Of a stretch of 45,796 nt of DNA, positions 32,886-41,911 are shown piece after piece. The notes beneath the pieces are model-generated. The model had not been told where the DNA came from. It saw nothing but the letters and a program-made list of their open reading frames with translations, and did no database searches. A program made the translations under genes and the position numbers. Numbering within the stretch: position 1 is the stretch's first letter; every line of letters begins with the position of its first letter. Source of the stretch: CAG-390 sp003523225 (GTDB lineage: Bacteria > Bacillota > Clostridia > Oscillospirales > CAG-272); NCBI GenBank assembly GCA_902461815.1, contig CABPZE010000013.1, positions 1 through 45,796 of the forward strand, written 5' to 3'.

Positions 32886-33736
32886 CCGCTTGTGACTTTC
32901 ACCTTCACACCACCTTCAGCGACGGGAAAAACACTCCCGAGGAGATGGTGCTTGCTGCCATCCGGCGCGGTTTTGATACGGTCGGTTTTTCCGACCATTC
33001 CTATACCGCCTTTGACGAGAGCTGGTGTATGCCCAAGAACAGAATTTCCGATTACCGCGCGGAGATCGCGCGTCTTGGGAAAAAATATTCCGGGCAGATA
33101 AATATCCTTTGCGGTATCGAGCAGGATATCTGCTCGGACGAGTCTTTGGAGGGCTACGACTACGCAATAGGCTCGGTACACTATGTTAAAGCCAAAGAGC
33201 GGTATTTTCAGATAGACGAAAGCGCCGCCGCGACCGCAAAAGCGGTGCAGTGCGGCTTTGGCGGCGACCCGCTCTCCCTTGCCGAGGCGTACTTTGCCTC
33301 TGTTGCGGAGTTTGCCGATGACCCCGCCATAGGTATCGTGGGGCATTTTGACCTCATTACCAAATTCTGCGAGCAAGCGCCCATCTTTGATGAGGATGAC
33401 CCGCGCTATAAAAAAGCGTGGCAGTCCGCCGCCGATCGGCTTATTGCCGCCGGAAAGTGCTTTGAGATAAACACCGGCGCGATATCGCGCGGATACCGCA
33501 CCTCCCCATACCCCTCGGAAAGGATCATTTCCTATCTTATTGAAAAAGAAGCCCGGCTGATCCTGTCGAGCGACAGTCACAGCCGGGATAATATCGGTTT
33601 TGGATTTGATGCCGTGGAGGGCAAATACGGGGATAAACTGCGTATCAGCACGCCCGACATCGTGTCTCAGATCTCTGTCGTGCCCTCAAAGACCAGTCTT
33701 GTGTCTCCCGAAAGCACGATACCCTCATCGCGGTAA
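32882..33736 (+). CDS. PHP-family histidinol-phosphatase (HisK type)
   Basis: A 284-residue metal-dependent phosphatase of the PHP superfamily. It should remove phosphate from histidinol phosphate, the one pathway step not covered by the other genes. The PHP metal motifs are DFHLHTTFSDGKN at the N-terminus, GFSDHSY, GIEQDI, IVGHFDL and SSDSHS late in the protein. It overlaps hisIE by four bases. Its last 23 codons (33667-33736) are read from the strand opposite the end of the carB-dapF gene; this tail (ending STIPSSR) is unlike the family and may be an extension without function. It closes the his operon, and no terminator is seen. Confidence 0.9.
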   Translation: MTACDFHLHTTFSDGKNTPEEMVLAAIRRGFDTVGFSDHSYTAFDESWCMPKNRISDYRAEIARLGKKYSGQINILCGIEQDICSDESLEGYDYAIGSVHYVKAKERYFQIDESAAATAKAVQCGFGGDPLSLAEAYFASVAEFADDPAIGIVGHFDLITKFCEQAPIFDEDDPRYKKAWQSAADRLIAAGKCFEINTGAISRGYRTSPYPSERIISYLIEKEARLILSSDSHSRDNIGFGFDAVEGKYGDKLRISTPDIVSQISVVPSKTSLVSPESTIPSSR

Positions 33737-36700
33737 TTCACCGTAAGGTCACCGCCGCGCAGCTTCACGACCACGTCCTCGCCCTTACGGCAATAGCCGT
33801 TTTCAACAGCCGCTACGACAGCCGCACACGCGCCGGTCCCGCAGGCAAGAGTTTCACCGTTTCCGCGTTCCCAGACACGCATCTTCAGCATGTTTTTGTT
33901 TACGACGCGCACAAACTCGGTGTTGACCCTTTCCGGGAAGATCGGCGCGTTTTCAAATTGAGGTCCTATCTTTTCGATATCCACCTCGTCCACCCGGTCG
34001 CAGAAGACAACGCAGTGCGGGTTACCCACCGAAAGACAGCTTACGCGGTATTCCACGCCTCCGACGGTTACAGGCGCGCCTATAAGCCGCTTACTTTCGC
34101 ATATCACCGGAACCTTTTCCGCTTCCAGCACGGCTTTGCCCATGTCAACATCGACCATAGTCACGCGGTCGTCGCGGGTGTAGAGTCTGAGGCTCTTTAT
34201 TCCGCTTGAGGTTTCTATCTTCATTTCAAACCGCGGGACGATACCCTTGTCGTAAAGGTATTTTCCCACCGAGCGGATGCAGTTGCCCGCCATCCGCCCT
34301 TCCGAGCCGTCGCGATTGAAGATGCGCATACGCACGTCGGCAACGTCCGAGTCTTCGATGAGCACCAGCCCGTCAGCTCCCACTCCGTAATGGCGGTCGC
34401 AAAGCCCGATGCAAAGCGACTCGGGGCAGCTGAGCACCCCTCCGGCGGAACCGGCGGCTGAGGCGCGGTTGTCAACAAAGATATAGTCATCCCCCGTAGC
34501 CTGCAGCTTGGCAAAAGAGACGCATTGCTTTTCGGTGCGCATATGGTTTATGTCCACAAGCTCGGTGTTGCCTTCGTTGAAGCGTCCGGCAATGATGTCG
34601 GCAGCCGCATGAGCGGTGTCAAGAGAGGTAAAACAGGGTATTGAAAGCGCAAGCGCGCGGCGGCTGAGCGCGATATATTCCTCAACGGTTGAATCCAGCA
34701 GCGCACCGGTGTACACGATATAGCTTATTTTTCCGCTGTCGAGCAGGTCAAAGGAATCGCTGTACGGCACTTCGGTCACGTCAATGCCGAGTGAGCGTAT
34801 CGACTGCGCCGTCTCCTCGGTGGCGTAAAGGGAAAAGTGCAGATCGTCCAGCTTCTTGGCAAGAGAGACCACCTCCGACTGGTCGTGAGTGTCAACACTG
34901 ATGTAGACTCCCACGCTTCTGTCTGCCTGCGGATACCTGAGCCGTCTGCCGGACGCGGTCATGCCCTTGAAAAGCGCCTCGTTGAGCGTCTTTCCGATAC
35001 CCAGCACCTCACCGGTCGATTTCATCTCCGGTCCGAGGTAGGAGTTGGCGTCGGTCAGCTTTTCAAATGAAAATACCGGGACCTTGACGGCAAAGTAGGG
35101 CGGAGTGCGGTAAAGTCCCGTGCCGTATCCGGCATCGGCAAGACTTTCGCCCACCATCACGCGGGAGGCTATCTCCACCATCGGGACTCCCGTCACCTTA
35201 CTTATGTAAGGCACGGTGCGCGACGCGCGCGGATTGACCTCGATAACGTACAGCCCGCCCTCATAAATAAGGTACTGGATGTTGACAAGTCCCCGCGTGC
35301 CGAGCGCCAGCGCCAGCTTTTCCGAGCATTCGGCGATCGTGGCGCGCATTTTGTCGTTTATGTTGTACGGGGGGTAAACGGCGATAGAATCTCCGCTGTG
35401 AACTCCGGTGCGCTCGATATGCTCCATGATTCCGGGAATCAGCACGTCTTTGCCGTCAGAGATCACATCGACCTCAAGCTCGATGCCCATCATATACTTG
35501 TCAACCAGAACCGGATTGTCTATCCCCGCCGAGAGAATGCGCTTCATATAGCGGCGCACCTCCGCCTCGTCATGAACTATGCGCATATTCTGCCCACCTA
35601 TGACATACGAGGGGCGCAGAAGCACCGGGTAACCCAGACGCCGCGCGGCACTGACCGCCTCCTCCTCGCCCGAAACTCCCAGCCCCTGCGGGCGGCGTAT
35701 TCCAGTGGTTTCAAGCAGGCGGTCAAAGCGCTCGCGATCCTCGGCAATGTCAATTCCCTCCGCGGATGTGCCGAGAATACGTATGCCGTTCCGGTCAAGG
35801 AAGGAGGTCAGCTTTATTGCGGTCTGACCGCCGAAGGCGACGACCACGCCGACCGGTTTTTCCACACGGATGATGTTCATCACATCCTCCTCGCACAGCG
35901 GCTCAAAATAAAGCCTGTCCGCGGTGTCATAGTCGGTGGAAACGGTTTCGGGATTGTTGTTGACAATGACCACATCGTATCCGAGACGTTTTAGCGCCCA
36001 CACGCAGTGGACGGAGGAATAGTCAAATTCAATTCCCTGTCCTATGCGGATGGGTCCCGAGCCGAGCACAATTACCACGGGCTTGCCGGAGCGCGGGAAG
36101 CCGCGTGACTCGTACTCGCCGCCCACGGAGGAGTAAAAGTAGGGCGTTTCGGCGTCAAATTCCGCCGCGCAGGTGTCAACCATTTTGTACGAAAGCTCGC
36201 ATCCGGGCAGCGCGTCCGCACCCGACAGACGCATCAGCGCGCGGTCGGTATACCCCAGTTTTTTGCCCTCATAATATGCGTCCGCGTCGATCCCGCGGGC
36301 GATCCTTTTTTCATAATCCGCAAGATGCGCGAGCTTGCATAGGAAAAACCGGTCAATGCGGGTAAGGGCGGATATCTCGTCAATGCTCATACCGCTCTTT
36401 ATCGCCTCAAACACACTGAAAAGCCGCCGGTCATCCGGCACTTTAAGCCGCTCGGCAAGCGGCATATCGGAGATCGGCGCGGCACTGATCGTGTCAAGAG
36501 ATATCTCCGCGCCACGCACAGCCTTCATCAGCGCCGCCTCAAAGGAGGGCGCTATAGCCATGACCTCACCCGTCGCCTTCATCTGAGTGCCGAGCCTGCG
36601 GGAAGCGCCCGCGAATTTATCAAAGGGCCACTTGGGCAGCTTGACCACCACATAGTCGAGCGCAGGCTCAAAGCAGGCGCAGGTCTTTCCGGTAATGTCG

Positions 36701-37707
36701 TTCTTTATCTCGTCAAGAGTGTAGCCAAGTGCGATCTTCGTGGTTATTTTGGCAATTGGATACCCCGTAGCCTTTGATGCAAGAGCAGATGAGCGTGAAA
36801 CACGGGGATTGACCTCGATAACGGCATACTCAAAGCTGTCGGGGTTCAGGGCAAACTGGCAGTTGCAGCCGCCGACGATACCGAGAGCCGATATTATGTT
36901 GAGAGATGCCGAACGGAGCATCTGATACTCCCGGTCGGAAAGCGTCAGTGCCGGAGCGACGACTATGCTGTCCCCGGTATGTATGCCCACGGGATCAAAG
37001 TTTTCCATCGAGCAGACGGCAACGGCGTTGCCCGCCGCGTCCCGCATAGTCTCAAACTCAATTTCCTTCCAGCCGTAGATGTATTTTTCAACAAGTATCT
37101 GCGTGATCGGGGAAGCGTCAAGTCCGCTGCGCGCCGTCCCTCTCAGCTCCTCCTCGCTGTACGCAACTCCGCCGCCCGAACCGCCAAGAGTAAAGGCGGG
37201 GCGGACTATCACGGGATATCCTATCCTTTCGGCAACTGACAGCGCCGTCTCTACATCCTCCGCGATCCCGGAGGGGATGACAGGCTCGCCTATCTGCGTC
37301 ATGGTCTCCTTGAAAAGCTCGCGGTCCTCCGCGCGGTCGATGGCGTCTGTATTTGTACCGATAAGCCTGACGCCGTGGGAGCGCAGAAAGCCCTCCTTTT
37401 CGAGCTGCATTGCAAGCGTCAGCCCGGTCTGCCCTCCAAGACCTGCAAGCAGGCTGTCGGGCCGCTCCTTATCAATAATGCGCTCAAGGGTGCGGACGGT
37501 CAGCGGCTCAAGATAGATCTCATCCGCAAGAGCCCGGTCGGTCATTATCGTGGCGGGATTGGAATTTACCAATACCACGTTCACCCCTGCCTCCCGCAGC
37601 ACGCGGCACGCCTGCGCGCCCGCGTAGTCAAACTCTGCCGCCTGACCTATGACAATAGGTCCCGAGCCGATGACGAGAACCTTTTTTATGCTTGAATCAA
37701 ACGGCAT
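33667..37707 (-). CDS. carB: Carbamoyl-phosphate synthase large chain fused to diaminopimelate epimerase
   Basis: One unbroken frame of 1346 codons joins two enzymes. Residues 1-1055 are CarB, making carbamoyl phosphate from bicarbonate, ATP and ammonia: the start KVLVIGSGPIVIGQAAEFDY, two ATP-grasp halves (second begins VVIVLGSGPIRIGQGIEFDY), and an MGS-like regulatory domain at about 930-1050. From residue 1056 (MRTEKQCVSFAKLQATGDD) to the end is a full-length DapF domain, normally the last step to meso-diaminopimelate. Its second cysteine motif ETLACGTGACA (C1289) is intact, but the first motif reads MAGNCIRSVGKY, with Ala1140 where the catalytic Cys of MCGNGxRC is expected. There is no ribosome site ahead of ATG 34542. 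The start overlaps carA by 11 bp with GGGGGAGG upstream. Confidence 0.92.
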   Translation of the reverse strand: MPFDSSIKKVLVIGSGPIVIGQAAEFDYAGAQACRVLREAGVNVVLVNSNPATIMTDRALADEIYLEPLTVRTLERIIDKERPDSLLAGLGGQTGLTLAMQLEKEGFLRSHGVRLIGTNTDAIDRAEDRELFKETMTQIGEPVIPSGIAEDVETALSVAERIGYPVIVRPAFTLGGSGGGVAYSEEELRGTARSGLDASPITQILVEKYIYGWKEIEFETMRDAAGNAVAVCSMENFDPVGIHTGDSIVVAPALTLSDREYQMLRSASLNIISALGIVGGCNCQFALNPDSFEYAVIEVNPRVSRSSALASKATGYPIAKITTKIALGYTLDEIKNDITGKTCACFEPALDYVVVKLPKWPFDKFAGASRRLGTQMKATGEVMAIAPSFEAALMKAVRGAEISLDTISAAPISDMPLAERLKVPDDRRLFSVFEAIKSGMSIDEISALTRIDRFFLCKLAHLADYEKRIARGIDADAYYEGKKLGYTDRALMRLSGADALPGCELSYKMVDTCAAEFDAETPYFYSSVGGEYESRGFPRSGKPVVIVLGSGPIRIGQGIEFDYSSVHCVWALKRLGYDVVIVNNNPETVSTDYDTADRLYFEPLCEEDVMNIIRVEKPVGVVVAFGGQTAIKLTSFLDRNGIRILGTSAEGIDIAEDRERFDRLLETTGIRRPQGLGVSGEEEAVSAARRLGYPVLLRPSYVIGGQNMRIVHDEAEVRRYMKRILSAGIDNPVLVDKYMMGIELEVDVISDGKDVLIPGIMEHIERTGVHSGDSIAVYPPYNINDKMRATIAECSEKLALALGTRGLVNIQYLIYEGGLYVIEVNPRASRTVPYISKVTGVPMVEIASRVMVGESLADAGYGTGLYRTPPYFAVKVPVFSFEKLTDANSYLGPEMKSTGEVLGIGKTLNEALFKGMTASGRRLRYPQADRSVGVYISVDTHDQSEVVSLAKKLDDLHFSLYATEETAQSIRSLGIDVTEVPYSDSFDLLDSGKISYIVYTGALLDSTVEEYIALSRRALALSIPCFTSLDTAHAAADIIAGRFNEGNTELVDINHMRTEKQCVSFAKLQATGDDYIFVDNRASAAGSAGGVLSCPESLCIGLCDRHYGVGADGLVLIEDSDVADVRMRIFNRDGSEGRMAGNCIRSVGKYLYDKGIVPRFEMKIETSSGIKSLRLYTRDDRVTMVDVDMGKAVLEAEKVPVICESKRLIGAPVTVGGVEYRVSCLSVGNPHCVVFCDRVDEVDIEKIGPQFENAPIFPERVNTEFVRVVNKNMLKMRVWERGNGETLACGTGACAAVVAAVENGYCRKGEDVVVKLRGGDLTVNYRDEGIVLSGDTRLVFEGTTEI

Positions 37708-38770
37708 ATCCGTCCTCCCCCTTTTCCATCATTCCGCAGAATCTGTCAAACAAAAAACCGGTGTCGTGCGGTCCCGAGCGTGCCTCAGGGTGAAACTGCG
37801 CCGAAAAAGCGCAAAGCCCCGGGTAGTCTATTCCATCGCAGGTGCCGTCGTTGGCGTTGATGTAGCGCTGTACGCCGTCTGTAAGGCTTTCTCCCACCAC
37901 CGCATAGCCGTGGTTCTGACTTGTGATATATGTCCGCGTACCGCACAGATCGCGCACCGGCTGATTACAGCCGCGATGCCCGTATTTCAGCTTGATGGTG
38001 CGTGCGCCGCGCGACAGTGCCATAAGCTGATGACCAAGGCAGATGCCGAACAGCGGGACTTTTCCGAACAGCTTTGATATTTCGCTTATGATCCCGACAT
38101 TTTCCGCCGGGTCGCCCGGACCGTTTGAAAGCATCACTCCGTCCGGCGACAGGGCAAGTATTTCCCCCGCTCCGGTAAACGCCGGGACGGATATCACCTC
38201 GCACCCCCGGCGGCCAAGAGCATCAATAATGCCTGCCTTTGCACCGAAGTCCATCAGCACGACGCGGAATTTACGCTCTCCCGAGGCGGGAAAAACACGT
38301 TTTTCGCGCGTGCTTACGGCGGAGACTGCGTCCTTTACGGAATATTCCGCCACCGGGGAAATATCCGCAGGTATTTTGTCGCATATCAGGGCATTGGTAA
38401 CTCCGTGCTCACGAATAATGCGGGTCAGCTCGCGTGTATCCACACCGCAGATGCCGGGTACGCCGCAGCGGCGCAGAAAGCCGTCAATGCTGCCCTCAGA
38501 GCGGAAGTTTGACGGAGAATCGCACCACTCGCGCACCACATATCCGCGCACATAGCAGCCGCCCTCAAAATCCTCCGGTATAATTCCGTAGTTGCCGATA
38601 AGAGGAAAGGTCTGCATGACTATCTGCCCACAGTAGCTGGGGTCGGTCAGCGTTTCGATATATCCGCACATTCCGGTGGTAAACACCAGTTCGCCGACGC
38701 ACTCTGCCTCCGCGCCGAAGCCCTCCCCCTCAAAAACCGTTCCGTCCTGTAATATCAGATACCTTTTCAC
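37697..38770 (-). CDS. carA: Carbamoyl-phosphate synthase small chain
   Basis: A 357-residue glutaminase subunit that feeds ammonia to CarB. The N-terminal CarA domain has FTTGMCGYIETLTDPSYCGQ and the GATase domain has SNGPGDPAEN, the nucleophile elbow FGICLGHQLMALS and HPEARSGPHDTG. The catalytic triad Cys-His-Glu is present. The start codon is GTG, with no strong ribosome site. Its place between argF and carB in an arginine cluster, with no pyrimidine genes near, suggests this synthetase serves arginine synthesis and is controlled with it. The stop lies inside the carB start. Confidence 0.95.
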   Translation of the reverse strand: MKRYLILQDGTVFEGEGFGAEAECVGELVFTTGMCGYIETLTDPSYCGQIVMQTFPLIGNYGIIPEDFEGGCYVRGYVVREWCDSPSNFRSEGSIDGFLRRCGVPGICGVDTRELTRIIREHGVTNALICDKIPADISPVAEYSVKDAVSAVSTREKRVFPASGERKFRVVLMDFGAKAGIIDALGRRGCEVISVPAFTGAGEILALSPDGVMLSNGPGDPAENVGIISEISKLFGKVPLFGICLGHQLMALSRGARTIKLKYGHRGCNQPVRDLCGTRTYITSQNHGYAVVGESLTDGVQRYINANDGTCDGIDYPGLCAFSAQFHPEARSGPHDTGFLFDRFCGMMEKGEDGYAV

Positions 38771-38809
38771 AGTGATTCACATCCAATTCAAGTTTACGGG
38801 CGCCCGATC

Positions 38810-39796
38810 TCAGAGCGTGGCAGCCATGACCGCCTTTATGGTGTGCATACGGTTTTCCGCCTCGCGGAAAACGACCGACTGCGCACTTTCAAACACCTCG
38901 TCGGTGACCTCCATGCTGTCCCTGCCGAATTTTTCTCCCATCTCTTTGCCCACCTGCGTTTTAATGTCGTGATAGGAGGGCAGACAGTGCATGAACACCG
39001 TCTCCGCTTTACCGCTCGCCGCCATGAGCGCCGCATTCACCTGATAAGGTGACAGCTCGGCAATGCGCTCCTGCCACACCGACTCCGGCTCGCCCATCGA
39101 TACCCAGATATCGGTATAGATGACGTCCGCGCCTCGCACAGCCTCCGCCGGATCTGTCTCAAAGCGCAGCACCGAGCCGCTTTCGGCGGCAATAGCGCGG
39201 CATTCCGCCACGAGCGCGGCGTCGGGGAAATATTTTTCCGGCGCGCAGGCGGTAAAGTTCAGCCCCAGCTTTGCACAGCCCACCATAAGGGAATTGCCCA
39301 TATTAAAGCGGGCGTCTCCCATGTAGACCAGATTTATACCTTTAAGCCTTCCGAACTGCTCGCGCACCGTCAGCATATCGGCAAGTATCTGCGTGGGGTG
39401 AAATTCGTCCGTCAGCCCGTTCCAGACCGGAACGGAGGAGTATTTTGCCAGCTCCTCAACCGTTGTCTGTGCGTATCCGCGGTACTCTATTCCGTCAAAC
39501 ATGGAGGAAAGCACGCGCGCGGTGTCGGCTATACTTTCCTTTTTGCCTATCTGCGAGCCGGAGGGGTCAAGATATGTAACTCCCATACCGAGGTCGCGCG
39601 CGGCAACCTCAAAGCTGCACCGTGTGCGTGTGCTGGTCTTTTCAAATATCAGCGCAATGTTTTTGCCCTCGCAGTATTTGTGTGGGATGCCTGCCTTCTT
39701 TTTTTCCTTGAGTCCGGCGGCAAGGTCGATAAGCCCCAGTATCTCCTCTCCTGTAAAATCAAGCAGCTTAAGAAAATCCCTGCCCTTTATATTCAT
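38810..39796 (-). CDS. argF: Ornithine carbamoyltransferase
   Basis: A 328-residue enzyme joining carbamoyl phosphate and ornithine to citrulline. The carbamoyl-phosphate loop FEKTSTRTRCSFEVA, the DEFHPTQILAD segment, and the ornithine-binding cysteine motif HCLPSYHD (usually HCLPAFHD) are present, as is the C-terminal ENRMHTIKAVM. The start at 39796 gives MNIKGRDFLKLLDFTG, the normal N-terminus, with GGTGA five bases upstream; an ATG four codons earlier is too close to its AAAGG. An anabolic role fits the cluster, and no arginine deiminase gene is present. Confidence 0.95.
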   Translation of the reverse strand: MNIKGRDFLKLLDFTGEEILGLIDLAAGLKEKKKAGIPHKYCEGKNIALIFEKTSTRTRCSFEVAARDLGMGVTYLDPSGSQIGKKESIADTARVLSSMFDGIEYRGYAQTTVEELAKYSSVPVWNGLTDEFHPTQILADMLTVREQFGRLKGINLVYMGDARFNMGNSLMVGCAKLGLNFTACAPEKYFPDAALVAECRAIAAESGSVLRFETDPAEAVRGADVIYTDIWVSMGEPESVWQERIAELSPYQVNAALMAASGKAETVFMHCLPSYHDIKTQVGKEMGEKFGRDSMEVTDEVFESAQSVVFREAENRMHTIKAVMAATL

Positions 39797-39843
39797 ATCA
39801 TTCACCATACCTTTCGGATGCGCATCACCGGCTCTGCCGCCGC

Positions 39844-41004
39844 TTACTCAGCGCATACTTTTTTTATTATTTCAATTGCTTTCCTGAGCAGCTCAAAGGG
39901 AATATTCAGCGCCGGCAGAAGCCGCAGCTTGTCCTTCGCCGTAAGCACGAGGACCCCCTCCTCCATGCACCTGTCAGCCACCTCGCGGGCGGGCTTTTCT
40001 GTCTTTATCCCTATCATAAGCCCCAGCCCCGTGACACCTTCCACTCCCGGCGCACCCTCAAGCTCACGGAAAATATATTCCGACTTTTTTTCAACCTCGC
40101 CAAGCAGTCCGTCGTCAAGCCGGGAAAGAACATGCAGCGCCCCCGCGCAGGCAACCGGATTGCCGCCGAAGGTCGAGCCGTGAAGTCCGGGAGAAAAAAC
40201 GTCCTTTACCCTCTCGCCCAGCATCGCAGCTCCAATCGGAAGCCCGCCGCCCAGACCCTTTGCCGTGGTGACGATATCGGGAGTGAAGCCGTAATTCATA
40301 TATGCATACAGCCTGCCGCTGCGTCCGTTTCCGCACTGAACCTCGTCATCTATAAGCAGGATATCCCGCTCCTTTGCCAGCTTTACCGCCGCGCGGATGA
40401 GATCCTCATCAAGCGGAAGCACTCCTCCCTCTCCGCGCACAGGCTCAAACATCACCGCGGCGGTATTTTCGTCAACGGCTTCAAGCAGTGAGGGAGCCGT
40501 CGGCTCGACAGAAACAAAGCCCTCGGTCAGCGGCAGGAAGTCACGGTGAAACATCTCCTGACCCGTCGCCGCAAGCGTGGTCAGCGTCCTGCCGTGAAAG
40601 CTGTTTTTAAGCGTAATGATCTTATAGCATCCGGCGCCCTTGCGTTCCGCCGCGTATTTACGCGCCGTCTTTATTGCGCATTCGTTAGCCTCCGCGCCCG
40701 AATTTGCAAAAAACACCTTTTTCATTCCGGTGCGGCGGCAAAGCTCGGCAGCAAGACGCGCGCACGGCTCGGTATAATAAAGATTGGAGGCGTGCTGAAG
40801 CGTTCCGAGCTGCTCCGTTACGGCGGATATCCACCCATCGTCGCACACTCCGAGCGTGTTCACGGCAATACCGCTGCCCATATCAATGTATTCCCTGCCA
40901 CGTGAGTCCCACATGAGCGAGCCTTTGCCTTTTACCAGCTCTATCCCAAAGCGCGCGTATGTCGGCGCAACATATTCCCGATCAAGAGAAAATATATCAG
41001 TCAT
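39844..41004 (-). CDS. argD: Acetylornithine aminotransferase
   Basis: A 386-residue class III PLP aminotransferase converting N-acetylglutamate semialdehyde to N-acetylornithine. Recognisable segments are RYVAPTYARFGIELVKGKG-like EYVAPTYARFGIELVKG, FFANSGAEANECAIKTARK, LIDDEVQCGNGRSGRL, and the PLP lysine in TTAKGLGGGLPIGAAMLGE. The start at 41004 has GGAGGGG close upstream; the ATG at 41040 lies within argB. It overlaps the argB stop by eight bases. This enzyme often doubles as succinyl-diaminopimelate aminotransferase in other bacteria, which may matter given the dapF domain in the same operon. Confidence 0.94.
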   Translation of the reverse strand: MTDIFSLDREYVAPTYARFGIELVKGKGSLMWDSRGREYIDMGSGIAVNTLGVCDDGWISAVTEQLGTLQHASNLYYTEPCARLAAELCRRTGMKKVFFANSGAEANECAIKTARKYAAERKGAGCYKIITLKNSFHGRTLTTLAATGQEMFHRDFLPLTEGFVSVEPTAPSLLEAVDENTAAVMFEPVRGEGGVLPLDEDLIRAAVKLAKERDILLIDDEVQCGNGRSGRLYAYMNYGFTPDIVTTAKGLGGGLPIGAAMLGERVKDVFSPGLHGSTFGGNPVACAGALHVLSRLDDGLLGEVEKKSEYIFRELEGAPGVEGVTGLGLMIGIKTEKPAREVADRCMEEGVLVLTAKDKLRLLPALNIPFELLRKAIEIIKKVCAE

Positions 41005-41863
41005 CTTCCCCTCCGTCAAACATTGTTCCGATGCCCTCATCGGTCAGTGTCTCAATAAGTATAGAATGAGGTATCCTGCCGTCGATTATGAACACACGCC
41101 TCACTCCGTCGCGCACCGCCTGCGCGCAGCATTCTACCTTCGGTATCATGCCGCCGACAATTACCCCCTCCTTTATCAGCCGCTCGGTATCTTTTACGCC
41201 TATGTGGGAAATAAGTGTTGAGGGATCATCCTTATCCTGCAGAATACCTGCAATGTCGGTAAGCGTGATAAGACCCTCCGCTCCCAGCGCCGCCGCTATT
41301 TTTGCCGCCGCAGTATCGGCGTTTATGTTGTAAACATTCCCCTCGTCGTCGCAGCCGAGGGTGGAGATGACCGGTATATACCCCTTTTCCAGCACGTCAA
41401 GCACCGGCTTGGGGTCTATCTTTGTGACTTTTCCGACATACCCGAGCCGCTCGTCCCTTACCTCTGCCTTTATCATGTGGCCGTCAATTCCCGAAAGCCC
41501 GATGGCAGAGCCGCCGCAGCATTCAAGCAGATTGACAAGATTTTTATTTATCCTCCCGGCAAGCACCATCTGCGCCACGTCCACCGTCTCGCGGTCTGTG
41601 ACGCGCAGACCGTCCACAAACTGAGTCTCTTTGCCCATCCTTGTCAGCATTTCGGTGATCTCGGGACCGCCGCCGTGTATCAGCACCACACGCACGCCGA
41701 TGAGATTCAGCAGCACTATATCCTGCGCCACGGAGTTTTTCAGCTTTTCACTGGTCATGGCATTTCCGCCGTACTTGACCACAAGTATCTTTCCGGTGTA
41801 TTTTTTTATGTACGGCAGCGCGTGAACAAGTATCTGCGCGCGGTCCGCATTTGAAACATTCAT
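40997..41863 (-). CDS. argB: Acetylglutamate kinase
   Basis: A 288-residue amino-acid kinase phosphorylating N-acetylglutamate. The N-terminal VVKYGGNAM binds ATP phosphates, VVLIHGGGPEI binds acetylglutamate, and the conserved GGMIPKVECCAQAV lies near the C-terminus. An N-terminal helix before the first strand (NVSNADRAQILVHALPYIKKY) is present, as in arginine-sensitive hexameric forms, so feedback inhibition by arginine is likely though inferred. It overlaps argD by eight bases and follows argJ after 48 bp. Confidence 0.95.
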   Translation of the reverse strand: MNVSNADRAQILVHALPYIKKYTGKILVVKYGGNAMTSEKLKNSVAQDIVLLNLIGVRVVLIHGGGPEITEMLTRMGKETQFVDGLRVTDRETVDVAQMVLAGRINKNLVNLLECCGGSAIGLSGIDGHMIKAEVRDERLGYVGKVTKIDPKPVLDVLEKGYIPVISTLGCDDEGNVYNINADTAAAKIAAALGAEGLITLTDIAGILQDKDDPSTLISHIGVKDTERLIKEGVIVGGMIPKVECCAQAVRDGVRRVFIIDGRIPHSILIETLTDEGIGTMFDGGEDD

Positions 41864-41911
41864 CCGATTTTCCTGCCTTTCATACGATGTGTGTTTGTGC
41901 TTCGGTAAGCA

